A stretch of 36,693 nucleotides of DNA from JBGQOJ01 sp052119585 (GTDB lineage Bacteria > Pseudomonadota > Alphaproteobacteria > Rhodobacterales > Rhodobacteraceae): NCBI RefSeq assembly GCF_052119585.1, contig NZ_JBGQOJ010000027.1, positions 1 through 36,693 of the forward strand, given 5' to 3'. The position numbers and the translations under genes are program-made. Each line of letters opens with the position of its first letter. Position 1 is the stretch's first letter. A model generated the notes under the pieces. It did no database searches and had not been told where the DNA came from. It worked only from the letters and a program-made list of their open reading frames with translations. Below are positions 22,271 to 30,661 of this stretch, piece after piece.

Positions 22271-22693
22271 TCAGCGAACCCGCCCGATCGTGTAGTCCAT
22301 TGAACGTTTGGGATTGTAAGTCAGCCCGTTCAAACGCCAGACGATCACGCTCAGCCCGAAGAGATGCCGCTTGGTGGCTGTCTTGCGGCTGACCCCATGC
22401 GTCCAGCAGATCCCCTTCCAGGCCTTGCGGTTGGCGCGTGCCCAAAGGATCTCGCCGATGTCCTTCTCCAGCCAGCGCAGCCAGAGCATCGCCTCATCGG
22501 CCTCGCTGATCATGCGCGGTGATGGCAGCGGTCTGCGCATGCGCGGCTCCTGGCCCACCTGATCTGCAAAGCTGTAGGAATATTCAGGCCATGTGCTGAT
22601 GTAGCCTTGCGGGCGCACTGCCGGCAATGACGCCATGACATCCGCTGCAAGCTCCAGGCGGTCAGCGACCGCGCCCCGCGTCCACTCATCCAT
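22271..22693 (-). CDS. DUF6362 family phage protein
   Basis: A 140-residue protein from ATG 22693, 8-nt overlapped by the upstream gene. I associate with DUF6362 the opening MDEWTRGAVADRLELAADVM, the conserved VRPQGYISTWPEYSYSFADQ, the Pro/Arg-rich MRRPLPSP, and the HTH-like end (RKAWKGICWTHGVSRKTATK). The C-terminal helix-turn-helix recalls sigma factor region 4, so a transcription-related role is likely. In Rhodobacterales phages it sits late in the early operon, where a regulator of late genes would be expected. That the protein activates the -35-less late promoter at 17806 is a guess. Confidence 0.78.
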   Translation of the reverse strand: MDEWTRGAVADRLELAADVMASLPAVRPQGYISTWPEYSYSFADQVGQEPRMRRPLPSPRMISEADEAMLWLRWLEKDIGEILWARANRKAWKGICWTHGVSRKTATKRHLFGLSVIVWRLNGLTYNPKRSMDYTIGRVR

Positions 22694-22895
22694 TGCGCAC
22701 CCCCTGCCCTCCGGGCCGCCTGCCATAGAGCTTCTCGCCAAGCTGGCGGACCAATTCCCGCTCGGGCCATGTGAGACGGTCGTCATGGACGCTGACAGCC
22801 AGAAGGCCCTGCTCCTTCCAGCCATCGCGTTTGACCTGCTCAGGATCACGGCGGTGACCACCGTACCCCTTGGGTGTGAACCGCATGCAACTCAT
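22686..22895 (-). CDS. Small basic phage protein
   Basis: A 69-residue protein from ATG 22895, ATGA-overlapping the RuvC-like gene and overlapping DUF6362 by 8 nt. MSCMRFTPKGYGGHRRDPEQ, then KRDGWKEQGLLAVSVHDDRL and TWPERELVRQLGEKLYGRR. I have seen very similar small proteins beside RuvC-like and DUF6362 genes in Rhodobacterales phages, function unknown. The strongly basic N-terminus suggests nucleic acid contact. Tight overlaps on both sides mean translational coupling. Confidence 0.72.
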   Translation of the reverse strand: MSCMRFTPKGYGGHRRDPEQVKRDGWKEQGLLAVSVHDDRLTWPERELVRQLGEKLYGRRPGGQGVRNG

Positions 22896-23413
22896 GCCAC
22901 ACCCCCGTTCGTCTCCAGCGCCCAAAGCAGGATCGCGATGGCATCGGCCTCGTTGTCGTCAGCGGGGTCGAAGCCGCGCGCCCGAACGGCTGCAATCATG
23001 GCGTCCTTGTTGGCGTTGCCCTTGCCGGTTGCATGGAATTTGATCGTTCCAACCGGAACGCCCTGATACGGCACGCCGCGCAATTCGCCCCAACTGGTCA
23101 ATACTGCCAGCAGCCCGCCAAAGACATGGGCTGCGTCGGTCCCGACATGCCGGCGCACTTCTTCGAAATAGATCGCTTCGATCGGGCCGCTGAGCCGGTC
23201 GATCTCGGTTAGCCAATTGGTGAAGCGCAGGTAGCGCATGCCACCGCCATCGTAGCGGCGCGGCTTGAAGCAGACGGTGCCGCTGGTGATCAGGCTGTCA
23301 TAGCCGCGCACGGCCCAGCCGGTGGTGGTGCCCAGATCAAGGGCGAGGATGGTTTTTGTGCCGCTGAAGGGCTCAGGCAGCGGATGGGTCGATATCTGTT
23401 CTTGTGTGTTCAT
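22892..23413 (-). CDS. RuvC-like Holliday junction resolvase
   Basis: A 173-residue protein from ATG 23413. It keeps the RNase H-fold acidic residues: LALDLGTTTGWAV (Asp26), IYFEEVRRH (Glu85/86) and DDNEADAIAI (Asp153-Asp158 region), with GKGNANKDAM between, as in phage RuvC/Hjc-type resolvases. The fold binds two metal ions and cuts four-way junctions, resolving replication and recombination intermediates before packaging. It stands beside the TGTCACCAC array (its promoter side) and with the Sak4/SSB recombination genes. The first 20 residues are non-conserved; an internal start is possible but not indicated. Confidence 0.88.
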   Translation of the reverse strand: MNTQEQISTHPLPEPFSGTKTILALDLGTTTGWAVRGYDSLITSGTVCFKPRRYDGGGMRYLRFTNWLTEIDRLSGPIEAIYFEEVRRHVGTDAAHVFGGLLAVLTSWGELRGVPYQGVPVGTIKFHATGKGNANKDAMIAAVRARGFDPADDNEADAIAILLWALETNGGVA

Positions 23414-23510
23414 TGTGAAGGCTCACGAATTCGAGTGGGCCTTCGGCTTTGGTCAGGACAAAATTACCCCTCCCAATTAGGCCATACAAGAAAATTCGTC
23501 CTGAACCGGG

Positions 23511-23766
23511 TGTCACCACCTCATCAAGAAGGTGGTGACAAAAATAACCATTTAAAAACAACGCTGTCACCACTGTCACCACCTGTCACCACTAAAATCC
23601 TTTGTACATATGAGGGAGCATGAATTGGGGACAAAACACACATACATATGTATAAGGAAAGAAGATGGCCGTTGAAGTGGTGACAGTGGTGACACGATTG
23701 TTTTTGTTATGTTTTTTTCTGTCACCACTTGACCGTCGAGGTGGTGACAAAGCCAAGGTGGTGACA
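23511..23766. repeat. Ten-copy TGTCACCAC iteron-like array (candidate replication origin)
   Basis: The exact 9-mer occurs forward at 23511, 23565, 23574, 23584 and 23720, and reversed (GTGGTGACA) at 23532-23540, 23677, 23686, 23741 and 23758-23766. The first pair forms a palindrome with 11-bp arms (23511-23521/23530-23540). Three forward copies at 9-10-bp spacing face two reverse copies at 9-bp spacing across an AT-rich core (23594-23676) that holds the palindrome ATACATATGTAT (23642-23653). The rest of 23414-23832 has no convincing gene. The layout (spaced binding sites flanking an easily melted core, next to a primase-helicase gene) is that of an origin. An operator array is the alternative. 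Confidence 0.7.
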
Positions 23767-23832
23767 GCTTGAAACAAAAAAGGCACCCGTTTGGATGCCC
23801 TCGCAGATGCGAACACGCGATCAGGCGCGCTG

Positions 23833-24114
23833 TCAATTATCGGGACAACGGTCAAAAACCTCTCTCATCCGCTCAAGTCCCATTTGTGTTATCAGAACCT
23901 CGGTCGGCCTATTAACGAACATACCCGCGCCCTCCCATCGCACATAAGCACGCGGCTGACCCACGCCGGTATCGCGATAAAGATACCTAGCCTGAAACAA
24001 GCGCGACAGGAAAACATCGGGTGTAATACCCAGCGAACGCGCTGCGCACGACAGACTTATTCCGGCCTCGGACGCTTGCGATACCGCCATTCGCGCCCTT
24101 CCCCTGTCCTGCAT
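23833..24114 (-). CDS. KilAC-like DNA-binding protein
   Basis: A 93-residue protein from ATG 24114, with GGGAG 8 nt upstream. It overlaps the VapE C-terminus by 58 nt; a second ATG at 24090 would lessen this. SLSCAARSLGITPDVFLSRL is a helix-turn-helix; RYLYRDTGVGQPRAYVRWEG and MFVNRPTEVLITQMGLERM follow the KilAC pattern of phage antirepressors. Here it is a stand-alone KilAC-like protein without the N-terminal Bro/Ant part. It lies directly beside the TGTCACCAC array, so it is the best local candidate to bind those sites, but this is inference. Confidence 0.65.
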   Translation of the reverse strand: MQDRGRARMAVSQASEAGISLSCAARSLGITPDVFLSRLFQARYLYRDTGVGQPRAYVRWEGAGMFVNRPTEVLITQMGLERMREVFDRCPDN

Positions 24115-26627
24115 TGATATCTCTCCCAATGTCTTGATTTCAGCCAGGCACCGACGCGCATCTGATCCAGCTTGCTCCATTTGGCTGGTTCTATCGCCAG
24201 TGCGCCTTCGAGGATTTCTCCGACCGATACATCCCGGATCGGTTCAAGGTGTTCGAACTCTTCGTCCTGCCAGTCATCGACGCCCGCATAGCCGTGATTG
24301 ACGGGGCGCTTTTCATGGGTCAACCAGCGATCAATCAACCCGTCCCAGGCATCTGACTGGTAGCGCTTGTCCTGCTCAGCACGCGCAGCCTTGAGCAGGT
24401 CCTTATCCTCAAGCCACCAGATGGCACCGGCCTTGAACCGGGCCACCGCCTCGGCCCACAGTTGGTCGCGGTCCCGACCCAGCCCTTCAATGTCGATCTC
24501 ACCGCAGCGGATTGGCCAAAAGCGGCGGTTGCCGGTCTCGTCCCGCAGATAGGTGTCGGGATTGACCGTGCCTGCAAAGACGCATTGGCGTTTGATTTCC
24601 ACGGTATGGCGACCATAGGGCGGGCGGAACCGATCCGTGGTGCGCGTCAGGAACGCCTTGATGCGCGAGACCTCCGCCCTTCCGATGGCATCCAGCTCGG
24701 CGATTTCCACGATCCAGACGCCCTGCATGTGGATGGCCGCGTCCTTCGAGCCGAGATCGGGCAACTCGTCGGTGAACCAGTCTTCGCCGGCAAGGATCTT
24801 CAGGGCCGTCGATTTGCGCGCACCCTGTTCGCCTTCAAGGATCAGCATGTGGTCGGCCTTGACGCCCGGACGGAAGATGCGCGCGACCGCCGATATCAAC
24901 CACAGGCTGCCCATGGCGTGGGTCAGGTCGGTCGGCTCCGCCCCCAGGTATCGGCTGGTCCAGCTTTCCAGCCGGGACGTGCCATCCCAGATCAGAGAGT
25001 CGAGATATGAGCGCACCGGGTGGATGCGAGTTTCGCGCGCGACGGCACCAACGGACCGGCCTACGACGAGCGGCGCGACATTGACCTCGCGGTGCTGCAG
25101 CCATTCCGCCAGACGGATGTCGTCGCTATCCTCCCACGGGCGCGGATAATCCGGCTCGGTTGCATCCCAGGGCGCGGGGAGCAAAACCACCACCTCCTGG
25201 CGGAATTCATCGAAGGCGATGGTGCCGGCAAAAGCCGGGTCTGAACCGAGCGCGGTGATCACATTGGCCTCGTTGCGTTCCGGTGTGCCTGACAGATCGA
25301 GCCGCAGGCGGTTGGCCCAAGCCGGGCGGGCCGCAGGCTTCATAAGATCGCCGCTGGCGTTCAATCGGCGGCGTAGGACACCAATCTGCTTTTCGAGGAT
25401 GGACATCGCAATACCGCTGCGCGCCTTGATCAGCATGAGCACATGCCGCTCCTCCATCGGCTCAAGCCGCGCCTTGACGATACGCCCCATCAGCGTTCCG
25501 AGCACTGTGAGATCAGGTGGATTGGTGAGTGTCTCCGTCGCAACGGCAAGCGCCTCGACCGGATTTGCTGTATTGGCGGCAGAAGCACGGGGGATGGCGA
25601 CGGTTGCCCCGGCCTCTGCATTCGCATCCATAGTGGCGTAATCGGCCTGCACCGCCCCTTTGAGCAGATCGTCGTTGAAATCATCGCCGTGCAGTGGAGC
25701 CACGATCCGGTTTGGGATATCCGCCATATTGAGGCGATCGGACAGCGTTGCGGCTGCCCGCCGCCCTGCATCGCCCGCATCGGCGTAGATCGTGATTTGC
25801 CGCATGCCCTCGGGCCATTTGAACCGCGCCATGCCATCCGCCGAGAGCGTCGCCCAGACCGCCCTGCCAAAAATTGCCCGCGCCGCAAGCGCTGTCTCGA
25901 TCCCCTCGGCCACACCCAAATGCCCATCGTCCGGCATCGGAAACAGCCGCACTGCAGCCTCGGCAATGCTGCCCAGCATCTTCTTGCCCGCAGGCGCCTT
26001 GGCCCTGCCATCGTCGAGCAGGAAGGTACGATGGATTCCGCCCACCGGCTCGCCCGTCACAAGGCGAGGGATGGCAACCATGCCGGGCCAACCACGGCGG
26101 CTGTCGTAATCCGTCAGATCAGGGTGATAGAGCAAATCGGGCGACCCGGGATCGGCAAGCCCACGGGCTTGCAGATAAGTCTCAGCCAAACTGCCCGCGA
26201 GTGACGCGCAATCGTCGAGGATCCGGCGGATTTCCAGGCTGTGATCAGGGCGCACAGGTGAGGTCGGGCGCGGCCGCATGGCGACGTCACGCTCCATATG
26301 GGCCAGCCGCGCCGCCTCGTCGAACAGCCGCCCGTCACTCATGCCGGTGGCATGGTAGATCATATCGACCGGCCCTGCCCGCTCACCCGTGGCAAAGTCA
26401 AACCCCCAGCCGGCGTAGGGTCCGTCGAGATGGATGATGCACGACCCCTCGCCGCGGGCCTGACGCCCGGACAGGTCCGCACAGCGCAGAGCTCGTCGGT
26501 CCTGTGTCAGCCGCGCCTCGGGAAAGAGTGACGGCAGCCAGTCACGGGCGGTATCCGAAAGCCGGGCCTTGATGACATTCAGATCATGACGGGTGGGTGG
26601 TGTCCAAACGTCGTTCAGGTCGATCAT
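24057..26627 (-). CDS. Toprim-primase / VapE-type helicase (replication initiation)
   Basis: An 856-residue protein from ATG 26627. An N-terminal DUF7146-like region (RALRCADLSGRQARGEG, GWGFDFATGERAGPVD) leads to a toprim domain with EGIETALAA (241-249) and YADAGDAG (281-288), typical for a primase. From about 460 begins the VapE SF3/AAA-like helicase: LEGEQGARKSTAL (597-609) as Walker A, WIVEIAELDAIGRAEV as Walker B/next motif, then VFAGTVNPDTYLRDETGNRR (arginine finger area). This combination is the DNA replication enzyme of many prophages: it primes and unwinds. It is next to the iteron-like array, the most likely origin. The C-terminus overlaps the KilAC-like gene. Confidence 0.93.
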   Translation of the reverse strand: MIDLNDVWTPPTRHDLNVIKARLSDTARDWLPSLFPEARLTQDRRALRCADLSGRQARGEGSCIIHLDGPYAGWGFDFATGERAGPVDMIYHATGMSDGRLFDEAARLAHMERDVAMRPRPTSPVRPDHSLEIRRILDDCASLAGSLAETYLQARGLADPGSPDLLYHPDLTDYDSRRGWPGMVAIPRLVTGEPVGGIHRTFLLDDGRAKAPAGKKMLGSIAEAAVRLFPMPDDGHLGVAEGIETALAARAIFGRAVWATLSADGMARFKWPEGMRQITIYADAGDAGRRAAATLSDRLNMADIPNRIVAPLHGDDFNDDLLKGAVQADYATMDANAEAGATVAIPRASAANTANPVEALAVATETLTNPPDLTVLGTLMGRIVKARLEPMEERHVLMLIKARSGIAMSILEKQIGVLRRRLNASGDLMKPAARPAWANRLRLDLSGTPERNEANVITALGSDPAFAGTIAFDEFRQEVVVLLPAPWDATEPDYPRPWEDSDDIRLAEWLQHREVNVAPLVVGRSVGAVARETRIHPVRSYLDSLIWDGTSRLESWTSRYLGAEPTDLTHAMGSLWLISAVARIFRPGVKADHMLILEGEQGARKSTALKILAGEDWFTDELPDLGSKDAAIHMQGVWIVEIAELDAIGRAEVSRIKAFLTRTTDRFRPPYGRHTVEIKRQCVFAGTVNPDTYLRDETGNRRFWPIRCGEIDIEGLGRDRDQLWAEAVARFKAGAIWWLEDKDLLKAARAEQDKRYQSDAWDGLIDRWLTHEKRPVNHGYAGVDDWQDEEFEHLEPIRDVSVGEILEGALAIEPAKWSKLDQMRVGAWLKSRHWERYQCRTGEGREWRYRKRPRPE

Positions 26628-26635
26628 GGGGCACC

Positions 26636-27955
26636 TCAGGCGAGCAGGACAAGGCCACGTTCGGCGCGGGTGATGGCGGTGTAAAGCCAGCGGCGGCGAT
26701 CAAGATCAGTGCGCCCGAGGCCATCATCCCAGACAATCACGTTCTCCCATTGCGAACCCTGCGCCTTATGCGCCGTGATTGCCCAACCGAAGGTCGCCTC
26801 GGTCAGGTGCTTTTTCTCCTTCCAGTCGCGGTCATGGCGACCGCGATCGAAGGCAATATGGTCTTCGAAATGCCCTTTGTAGAACCGCAGCCGGCCGGGT
26901 TTGCCAGTGTGGTCTGAAGTCCCGACACGGCGACCATCTTCATCCGTGACCATGGCCGAGAAATAGAGGCTTCCTTCGTCGACGATATCTTCGAGCGTCA
27001 GGAACATACCGTTGATAAGTCCCAGATCGTTCTGGTTTTTTAGGCAGATGATCTTTTCGGCAGCACCCGTGGGAAGGATACCGCGCGCCAACCCAGCAGC
27101 CCCGCGCATTGCGTTGTTCAGCTGCAGCCGCGTCGCGTTCATGCCGCAAATCAGCTGCCCACCGCGCAGCGCCTGATCCGGCGTGATATCGCCCTTATGC
27201 ATTTTGGCGACATGGGCATCATAGGTTCCAAAGCCGATAGGCTGCCCCTCGCGTGCCATCGTGGCCAAACGGATGATTGCGCTTTCCGCAGCCTGCCGAT
27301 GTATCTCGGTCAGCATGATGTCCGGCGCGACATTGGTGAAAGCCCCCTCGCCCTTGATCGGCGGCAACTGCCCCGGATCCCCCAAGACCAGGATCGGTTT
27401 GCCAAAGCTCATCAGATCGCGGGCCATCTCCTCGCCCACCATCGAAACTTCATCGAGCACGATCAGCTTGGCATCCGCGGCATCACTTTGTGGGTTCAAT
27501 GCAAAGCGCGGCTTTTTCATCGCCGACAGCGCCTGACGCATCGCCTCGATCCCGGCCTCTGCTGCCGTGCGGTCGAACCCGGTCAGGGTCCGGATTCCAA
27601 CCTCCGCCTCGCGAACCTTTCTTGCTGCCGCCTCAATTTCCTCTTCCGTAGCCTCGGTCACCGAATAGATCAGGCTGTGGATGGTACGCGCCGGCGTACC
27701 CTTGCGATTGAGAACCAGAGCGGCCTTGCCGGTGAACGTCGCTGTGACAACGCCCGGCACGCAACTGCCTTCCTTGGCGCTGCGGTGCGGCGAGAGGCCA
27801 AGCTCGTCGAGCGCAAACTTCAGGACGGTGGACTTCCCCGACCCGGCAAAGCCAAACAGCCGGAATACCTGCTGGTCCTGCGTACGGGTTTCAAACCAGG
27901 TCTTGATCTCCCGGAGTGCTGCGGCCTGTTGAGGCGATGGTGTGAAGAGGCTCAT
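26636..27955 (-). CDS. RecD-like SF1 helicase
   Basis: A 439-residue protein. ATG 27955 overlaps the upstream stop as ATGA, so I use it rather than earlier starts. Motifs: Walker A GFAGSGKST (35-43), motif Ia TATFTGKAA, Walker B VLDEVSM (167-172), motif III GDPGQLPPI (192-200), motif V AITAHKAQGSQW and VI YTAITRAE near the end. These are the signature of RecD/Dda-type 5'-3' helicases; phages use them in replication or recombination. Length is short (no N-terminal RecD domain), so more Dda-like. It is co-transcribed between the VapE primase gene and a hypothetical gene. Confidence 0.92.
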   Translation of the reverse strand: MSLFTPSPQQAAALREIKTWFETRTQDQQVFRLFGFAGSGKSTVLKFALDELGLSPHRSAKEGSCVPGVVTATFTGKAALVLNRKGTPARTIHSLIYSVTEATEEEIEAAARKVREAEVGIRTLTGFDRTAAEAGIEAMRQALSAMKKPRFALNPQSDAADAKLIVLDEVSMVGEEMARDLMSFGKPILVLGDPGQLPPIKGEGAFTNVAPDIMLTEIHRQAAESAIIRLATMAREGQPIGFGTYDAHVAKMHKGDITPDQALRGGQLICGMNATRLQLNNAMRGAAGLARGILPTGAAEKIICLKNQNDLGLINGMFLTLEDIVDEGSLYFSAMVTDEDGRRVGTSDHTGKPGRLRFYKGHFEDHIAFDRGRHDRDWKEKKHLTEATFGWAITAHKAQGSQWENVIVWDDGLGRTDLDRRRWLYTAITRAERGLVLLA

Positions 27956-28698
27956 GCGACGTGTCCCTTGACGATGTAATCCTTGACCACCCCACCGCAC
28001 GCGGGGTCGCCGACCTGGCATTGGCGCACAAAGACCCGGCGCCCGTCGGCCAGCTGGCGCCAGTGTCCACGGCGGATATGCCACCGTGGGCTGACATGTG
28101 TGCCACCCTGAGGCACGCTCCTGACGCGCAGCCGTTCAGGATCGATGGTGATTTGATGCCAGGTCCAGCCCCGCACGCCTGCTGTGGCGTATTTGCGGCG
28201 CTGTGCCGGGCAGATGGAGCGGGGTTTGACCTCCGCCACCTGTGACAGGATGCTCAGAGCGCGCCAGACAATGCCCGTGGCCACTTCACCATAAGTGTTG
28301 GCCTCGTCCTCAGCCAGCTTAGGATTTGGATAGCCTTCTGCCAATCCTGGCTCTGTGAACACGGCATGGATCAGGCAGTCCGTCCACTGCCGCCTATGCT
28401 TGTCCTTGAAAAAAAAAGCAGCTTCGACACGATCGTCAAACTGGCGCGCATAGACGAGTAAGGCAGAGCGCTGCACATCGCGATCCTTGACCTCGAACAC
28501 CACGCAAGGATGCGGCAACCGCATTGGCCCTCCCATGATCCGGTGGCGCAGGGCCGCAATTTCGTCACTGTCAAAGCTTTCCTGATCGGGAAAGTAGTAA
28601 ACCGGCGCGGACTCAATGCCTTTGATGAGAAACCCGAAAGTCGACTTCTTGCGGAACTGAGGTGCCAGTCGCTTGAATTCGTATGCCTGTGGAATCAT
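27952..28698 (-). CDS. Phage replication-region protein of unknown function
   Basis: A 248-residue protein from ATG 28698, ATGA-overlapped with the small frame upstream and the helicase downstream. The first half holds FGFLIKGIESAPVYYFPDQE and EVKDRDVQRSALLVYARQFD, without known motif. The C-terminal 80 residues have a block seen in many unrelated phage proteins: RGWTWHQITIDPER and PRWHIRRGHWRQLADGRRV followed by V-x(n)-CQVGDPACGG and a strand end KDYIV. Cys pairs at the end might bind metal. Role unknown; the operon places it with replication/recombination. Confidence 0.65.
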   Translation of the reverse strand: MIPQAYEFKRLAPQFRKKSTFGFLIKGIESAPVYYFPDQESFDSDEIAALRHRIMGGPMRLPHPCVVFEVKDRDVQRSALLVYARQFDDRVEAAFFFKDKHRRQWTDCLIHAVFTEPGLAEGYPNPKLAEDEANTYGEVATGIVWRALSILSQVAEVKPRSICPAQRRKYATAGVRGWTWHQITIDPERLRVRSVPQGGTHVSPRWHIRRGHWRQLADGRRVFVRQCQVGDPACGGVVKDYIVKGHVA

Positions 28699-28948
28699 GG
28701 CCGTGCCCTCCAGCAGCGCTGCGCCCAGGCACAGGGCGGATGCCAATGGCCCGCCGCCATGCCGCCCTTGCAGACCACCGACGTGGGCGCGGCCGCCTCG
28801 CGCGGCAGCATCTCTTGGGTACGTTTTCGAGGTCGCACAGCCGAAGGCTTGCGATGGGTAGGTCCAGTCTTCCGCGGGCCTCGAGCCATATGCCGATCTC
28901 CTGTGCTGCGGCGCGCGTCACGTACGCCTGCCACTCATCCGGGGTCAT
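28613..28948 (-). CDS. Small early protein, probably frameshifted
   Basis: From ATG 28948 the frame begins MTPDEWQAYVTRAAAQEIGI and continues WLEARGRLDLPIASLRLCDL, a start familiar from short Rhodobacterales phage proteins, with good GC third positions. After DLENV (about 28820) codon bias is lost: the remaining part (PKRCCRARRPRPRR) looks like non-coding shadow, ending inside the next gene at 28613. The neighbouring frame instead becomes clean, ATG 28811 to stop 28695 (MLPREAAAPTSVV ... CWRARP), and overlaps the next gene's ATG. So either this is one gene with a single-base indel near 28815 or two small genes. I could not decide; coding in both halves is supported only by codon use. Confidence 0.45.
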   Translation of the reverse strand: MTPDEWQAYVTRAAAQEIGIWLEARGRLDLPIASLRLCDLENVPKRCCRARRPRPRRWSARAAWRRAIGIRPVPGRSAAGGHGHDSTGIRIQATGTSVPQEVDFRVSHQRH

Positions 28949-28952
28949 GGGA

Positions 28953-29669
28953 TCAACTGTTCAGCCAAGCCGGAGCCCCACCCGGGATCGACGCCGGTGC
29001 GGCAGTGCCGGGCTGCGCTTGCGCGGCCGGAGAATGCGGCGTGCTGGACCAACCGCCCTGCGCAGGGGCTTGTGCATTCCAGGCGGCGGGCACCTGAGCA
29101 TTGACTTTGCGCGGCGGCGCGTTGACCGGCTCCGGCGCCACCGCCTCCCCACGCATGATCGCGTCATAGGAGGGCTCATTCGGCAGCACGACATTCGCGA
29201 TCTTGTTGCTGTCGCGGTAGTTCGGGTTGTCCGAGACCTCCACCATGATGCGCGCGGCGAAGGTGATCCCGTCGAGCTGCTTCAATCCGCCGATCACGCG
29301 TTTAATGCGCGCCGCCTCGCTCAGATCATCGGGCTTCAGCCCAAGCGCGCTGTCGACCATGGCGCGAAAGGTGCTTTTCGAGATGTTCCAACCCTTCGAC
29401 TGGCCCTTTTCATCAAGCTTGCCGCCCGCCACCGTGAAATTCTGCCAGAACTTGCGCCGGGAAAACGGCCCATCGACCACGGTGAATTCGCAATCGAGCA
29501 TTTTCGCATCGCTGTTTGCAGAGCTCTTCAGAAGGCCCGTATCCATTGCCGTCGCGCCGTTCGTCCCACCGGGGCGGATTTTCATCGTCACTTTGGCGAA
29601 GGTCCCGTCCGGGATCAACTCCCCCATCGGGGCCATTTGCGGGGCGGCATCGTTCAGATCGTAACTCAT
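28953..29669 (-). CDS. Putative single-strand DNA-binding protein (DUF669-like)
   Basis: A 238-residue protein from ATG 29669, with AAAGGACAGGAC before it. The N-terminal 130 residues are beta-rich: MGELIPDGTFAKVTMKIRP, LKSSANSDAKMLDCEFTVVD, FSRRKFWQNFTVAGG, KGWNISKSTFRAMVDSALGL. The C-terminal about 70 are low-complexity Pro/Ala/Gln with a final hydrophobic tip (GGAPAWLNS), the design of SSB proteins, whose disordered tail recruits partners. It lies directly after the Sak4-like gene, as SSB partners of annealing proteins do. I relate it to DUF669-type phage proteins from memory; ssDNA binding is inferred. Confidence 0.65.
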   Translation of the reverse strand: MSYDLNDAAPQMAPMGELIPDGTFAKVTMKIRPGGTNGATAMDTGLLKSSANSDAKMLDCEFTVVDGPFSRRKFWQNFTVAGGKLDEKGQSKGWNISKSTFRAMVDSALGLKPDDLSEAARIKRVIGGLKQLDGITFAARIMVEVSDNPNYRDSNKIANVVLPNEPSYDAIMRGEAVAPEPVNAPPRKVNAQVPAAWNAQAPAQGGWSSTPHSPAAQAQPGTAAPASIPGGAPAWLNS

Positions 29670-29688
29670 GTGTCCTGTCCTTTCATGA

Positions 29689-30558
29689 TCAGGTGGGAGT
29701 GTTGAAATTGGCGGCGGTGACCGGCGCACTCCGCCCATCGATCCTCGCCAACAGCGTGGCAAGATCAGGCGGCTCGGTCATGTCGAGACGACCGGATCGA
29801 TCTTTCGCCGGCAGACCCCAGGGGTTGCCGGATGTGCAGATCAGACGGCGCTCGGTGGATTTTTCGTCGAGGGTCCATGCCCCCTCGGCGTCTTTTCCAA
29901 AGAGCTGCATCGAGATAACCTGATCGACGATGCCGGGGAGTTCGCGCCCCGCTTTTGTGCCCTCCATCTGCGGCACCCAGGTTGATGATCCGAACTCGTC
30001 GGTCACCTTCTCCAGCACACCAACGAAGATCACGGTTTTGCCGCGCGCGTGCTGCAGATGTTTGAGCGCCTGGATGACTTCCCGGCCGAGCAGACCGTAG
30101 GCGCCGCGCACATCAGGCTTGCCGGTGCGCTCCGAAAATGCCTCGGCCTGTTGCTTGGCATAGGCCATGGCCTGGCGCGTCAGATCGGTGATCGAGTCGA
30201 CGAAGATGATCGAGCGGTCTTTGAGGAAGTCTTCCAGCCCACTGTCGGCGTATTTTGCCTGCACATGGGCATGATATCCCGCGCCATAATAGCTGTCGGG
30301 GTGTTGGGCCGGATCCGGGCCGCCGATCAGGAGAACCAGGTCGCGAAAACCGGAAAAACTCCGGATCGGAATGCTGGGGCCGCGCCAGCCCTGCACAGAC
30401 TTCATGCCGGCTTCGAGATCAAAGCAGACCGTCTTGTCCTCCGGCAGTGATTTGATCAGCGTGGTTTTCCCCACGCCGGGAGGTCCGAAAATCGCCAGGG
30501 ATGTCTTGTTTTCTGCAACCGACAGTCGCTCGTCGGCGGTGATGATGCGCAATTCCAT
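29689..30558 (-). CDS. Sak4-like RecA-fold recombinase ATPase (AAA_24)
   Basis: A 289-residue protein from ATG 30558, with AAGGAGAG upstream. Walker A GPPGVGKTT at 25-33, a DLEAGMKSVQGW segment, Walker B RSIIFVDSITDLTRQA around 115-130, followed by REVIQALKHLQHARGKTVIF and LPGIVDQVISMQLF, which I recognise from AAA_24 ATPases. Sak4 proteins are minimal RecA-like cores promoting single-strand annealing in phages with an SSB-like partner, found here immediately downstream. Use: phage recombination and repair, genome concatemer formation. Confidence 0.85.
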   Translation of the reverse strand: MELRIITADERLSVAENKTSLAIFGPPGVGKTTLIKSLPEDKTVCFDLEAGMKSVQGWRGPSIPIRSFSGFRDLVLLIGGPDPAQHPDSYYGAGYHAHVQAKYADSGLEDFLKDRSIIFVDSITDLTRQAMAYAKQQAEAFSERTGKPDVRGAYGLLGREVIQALKHLQHARGKTVIFVGVLEKVTDEFGSSTWVPQMEGTKAGRELPGIVDQVISMQLFGKDAEGAWTLDEKSTERRLICTSGNPWGLPAKDRSGRLDMTEPPDLATLLARIDGRSAPVTAANFNTPT

Positions 30559-30661
30559 GGTGCTCTCCTTGTTGTAGTCGGGACCAACAGTGGCGGGGGG
30601 TGACCGGGCGCCGAAGGGGAGCCTGCCCAGCCTTGCGGTCAGGGCGTCCCCGCCGCTGTAT

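Noticed and set aside
23511..23766. CRISPR-like array
   Set aside because: Repeat unit is only 9 bp, occurs in both orientations and with irregular spacing; no cas genes are present.
23592..23855. An 87-codon minus-strand frame through the TGTCACCAC array
   Set aside because: The translation is dictated by the repeats (VTTVTT-like) and AT-rich DNA; not a credible protein.
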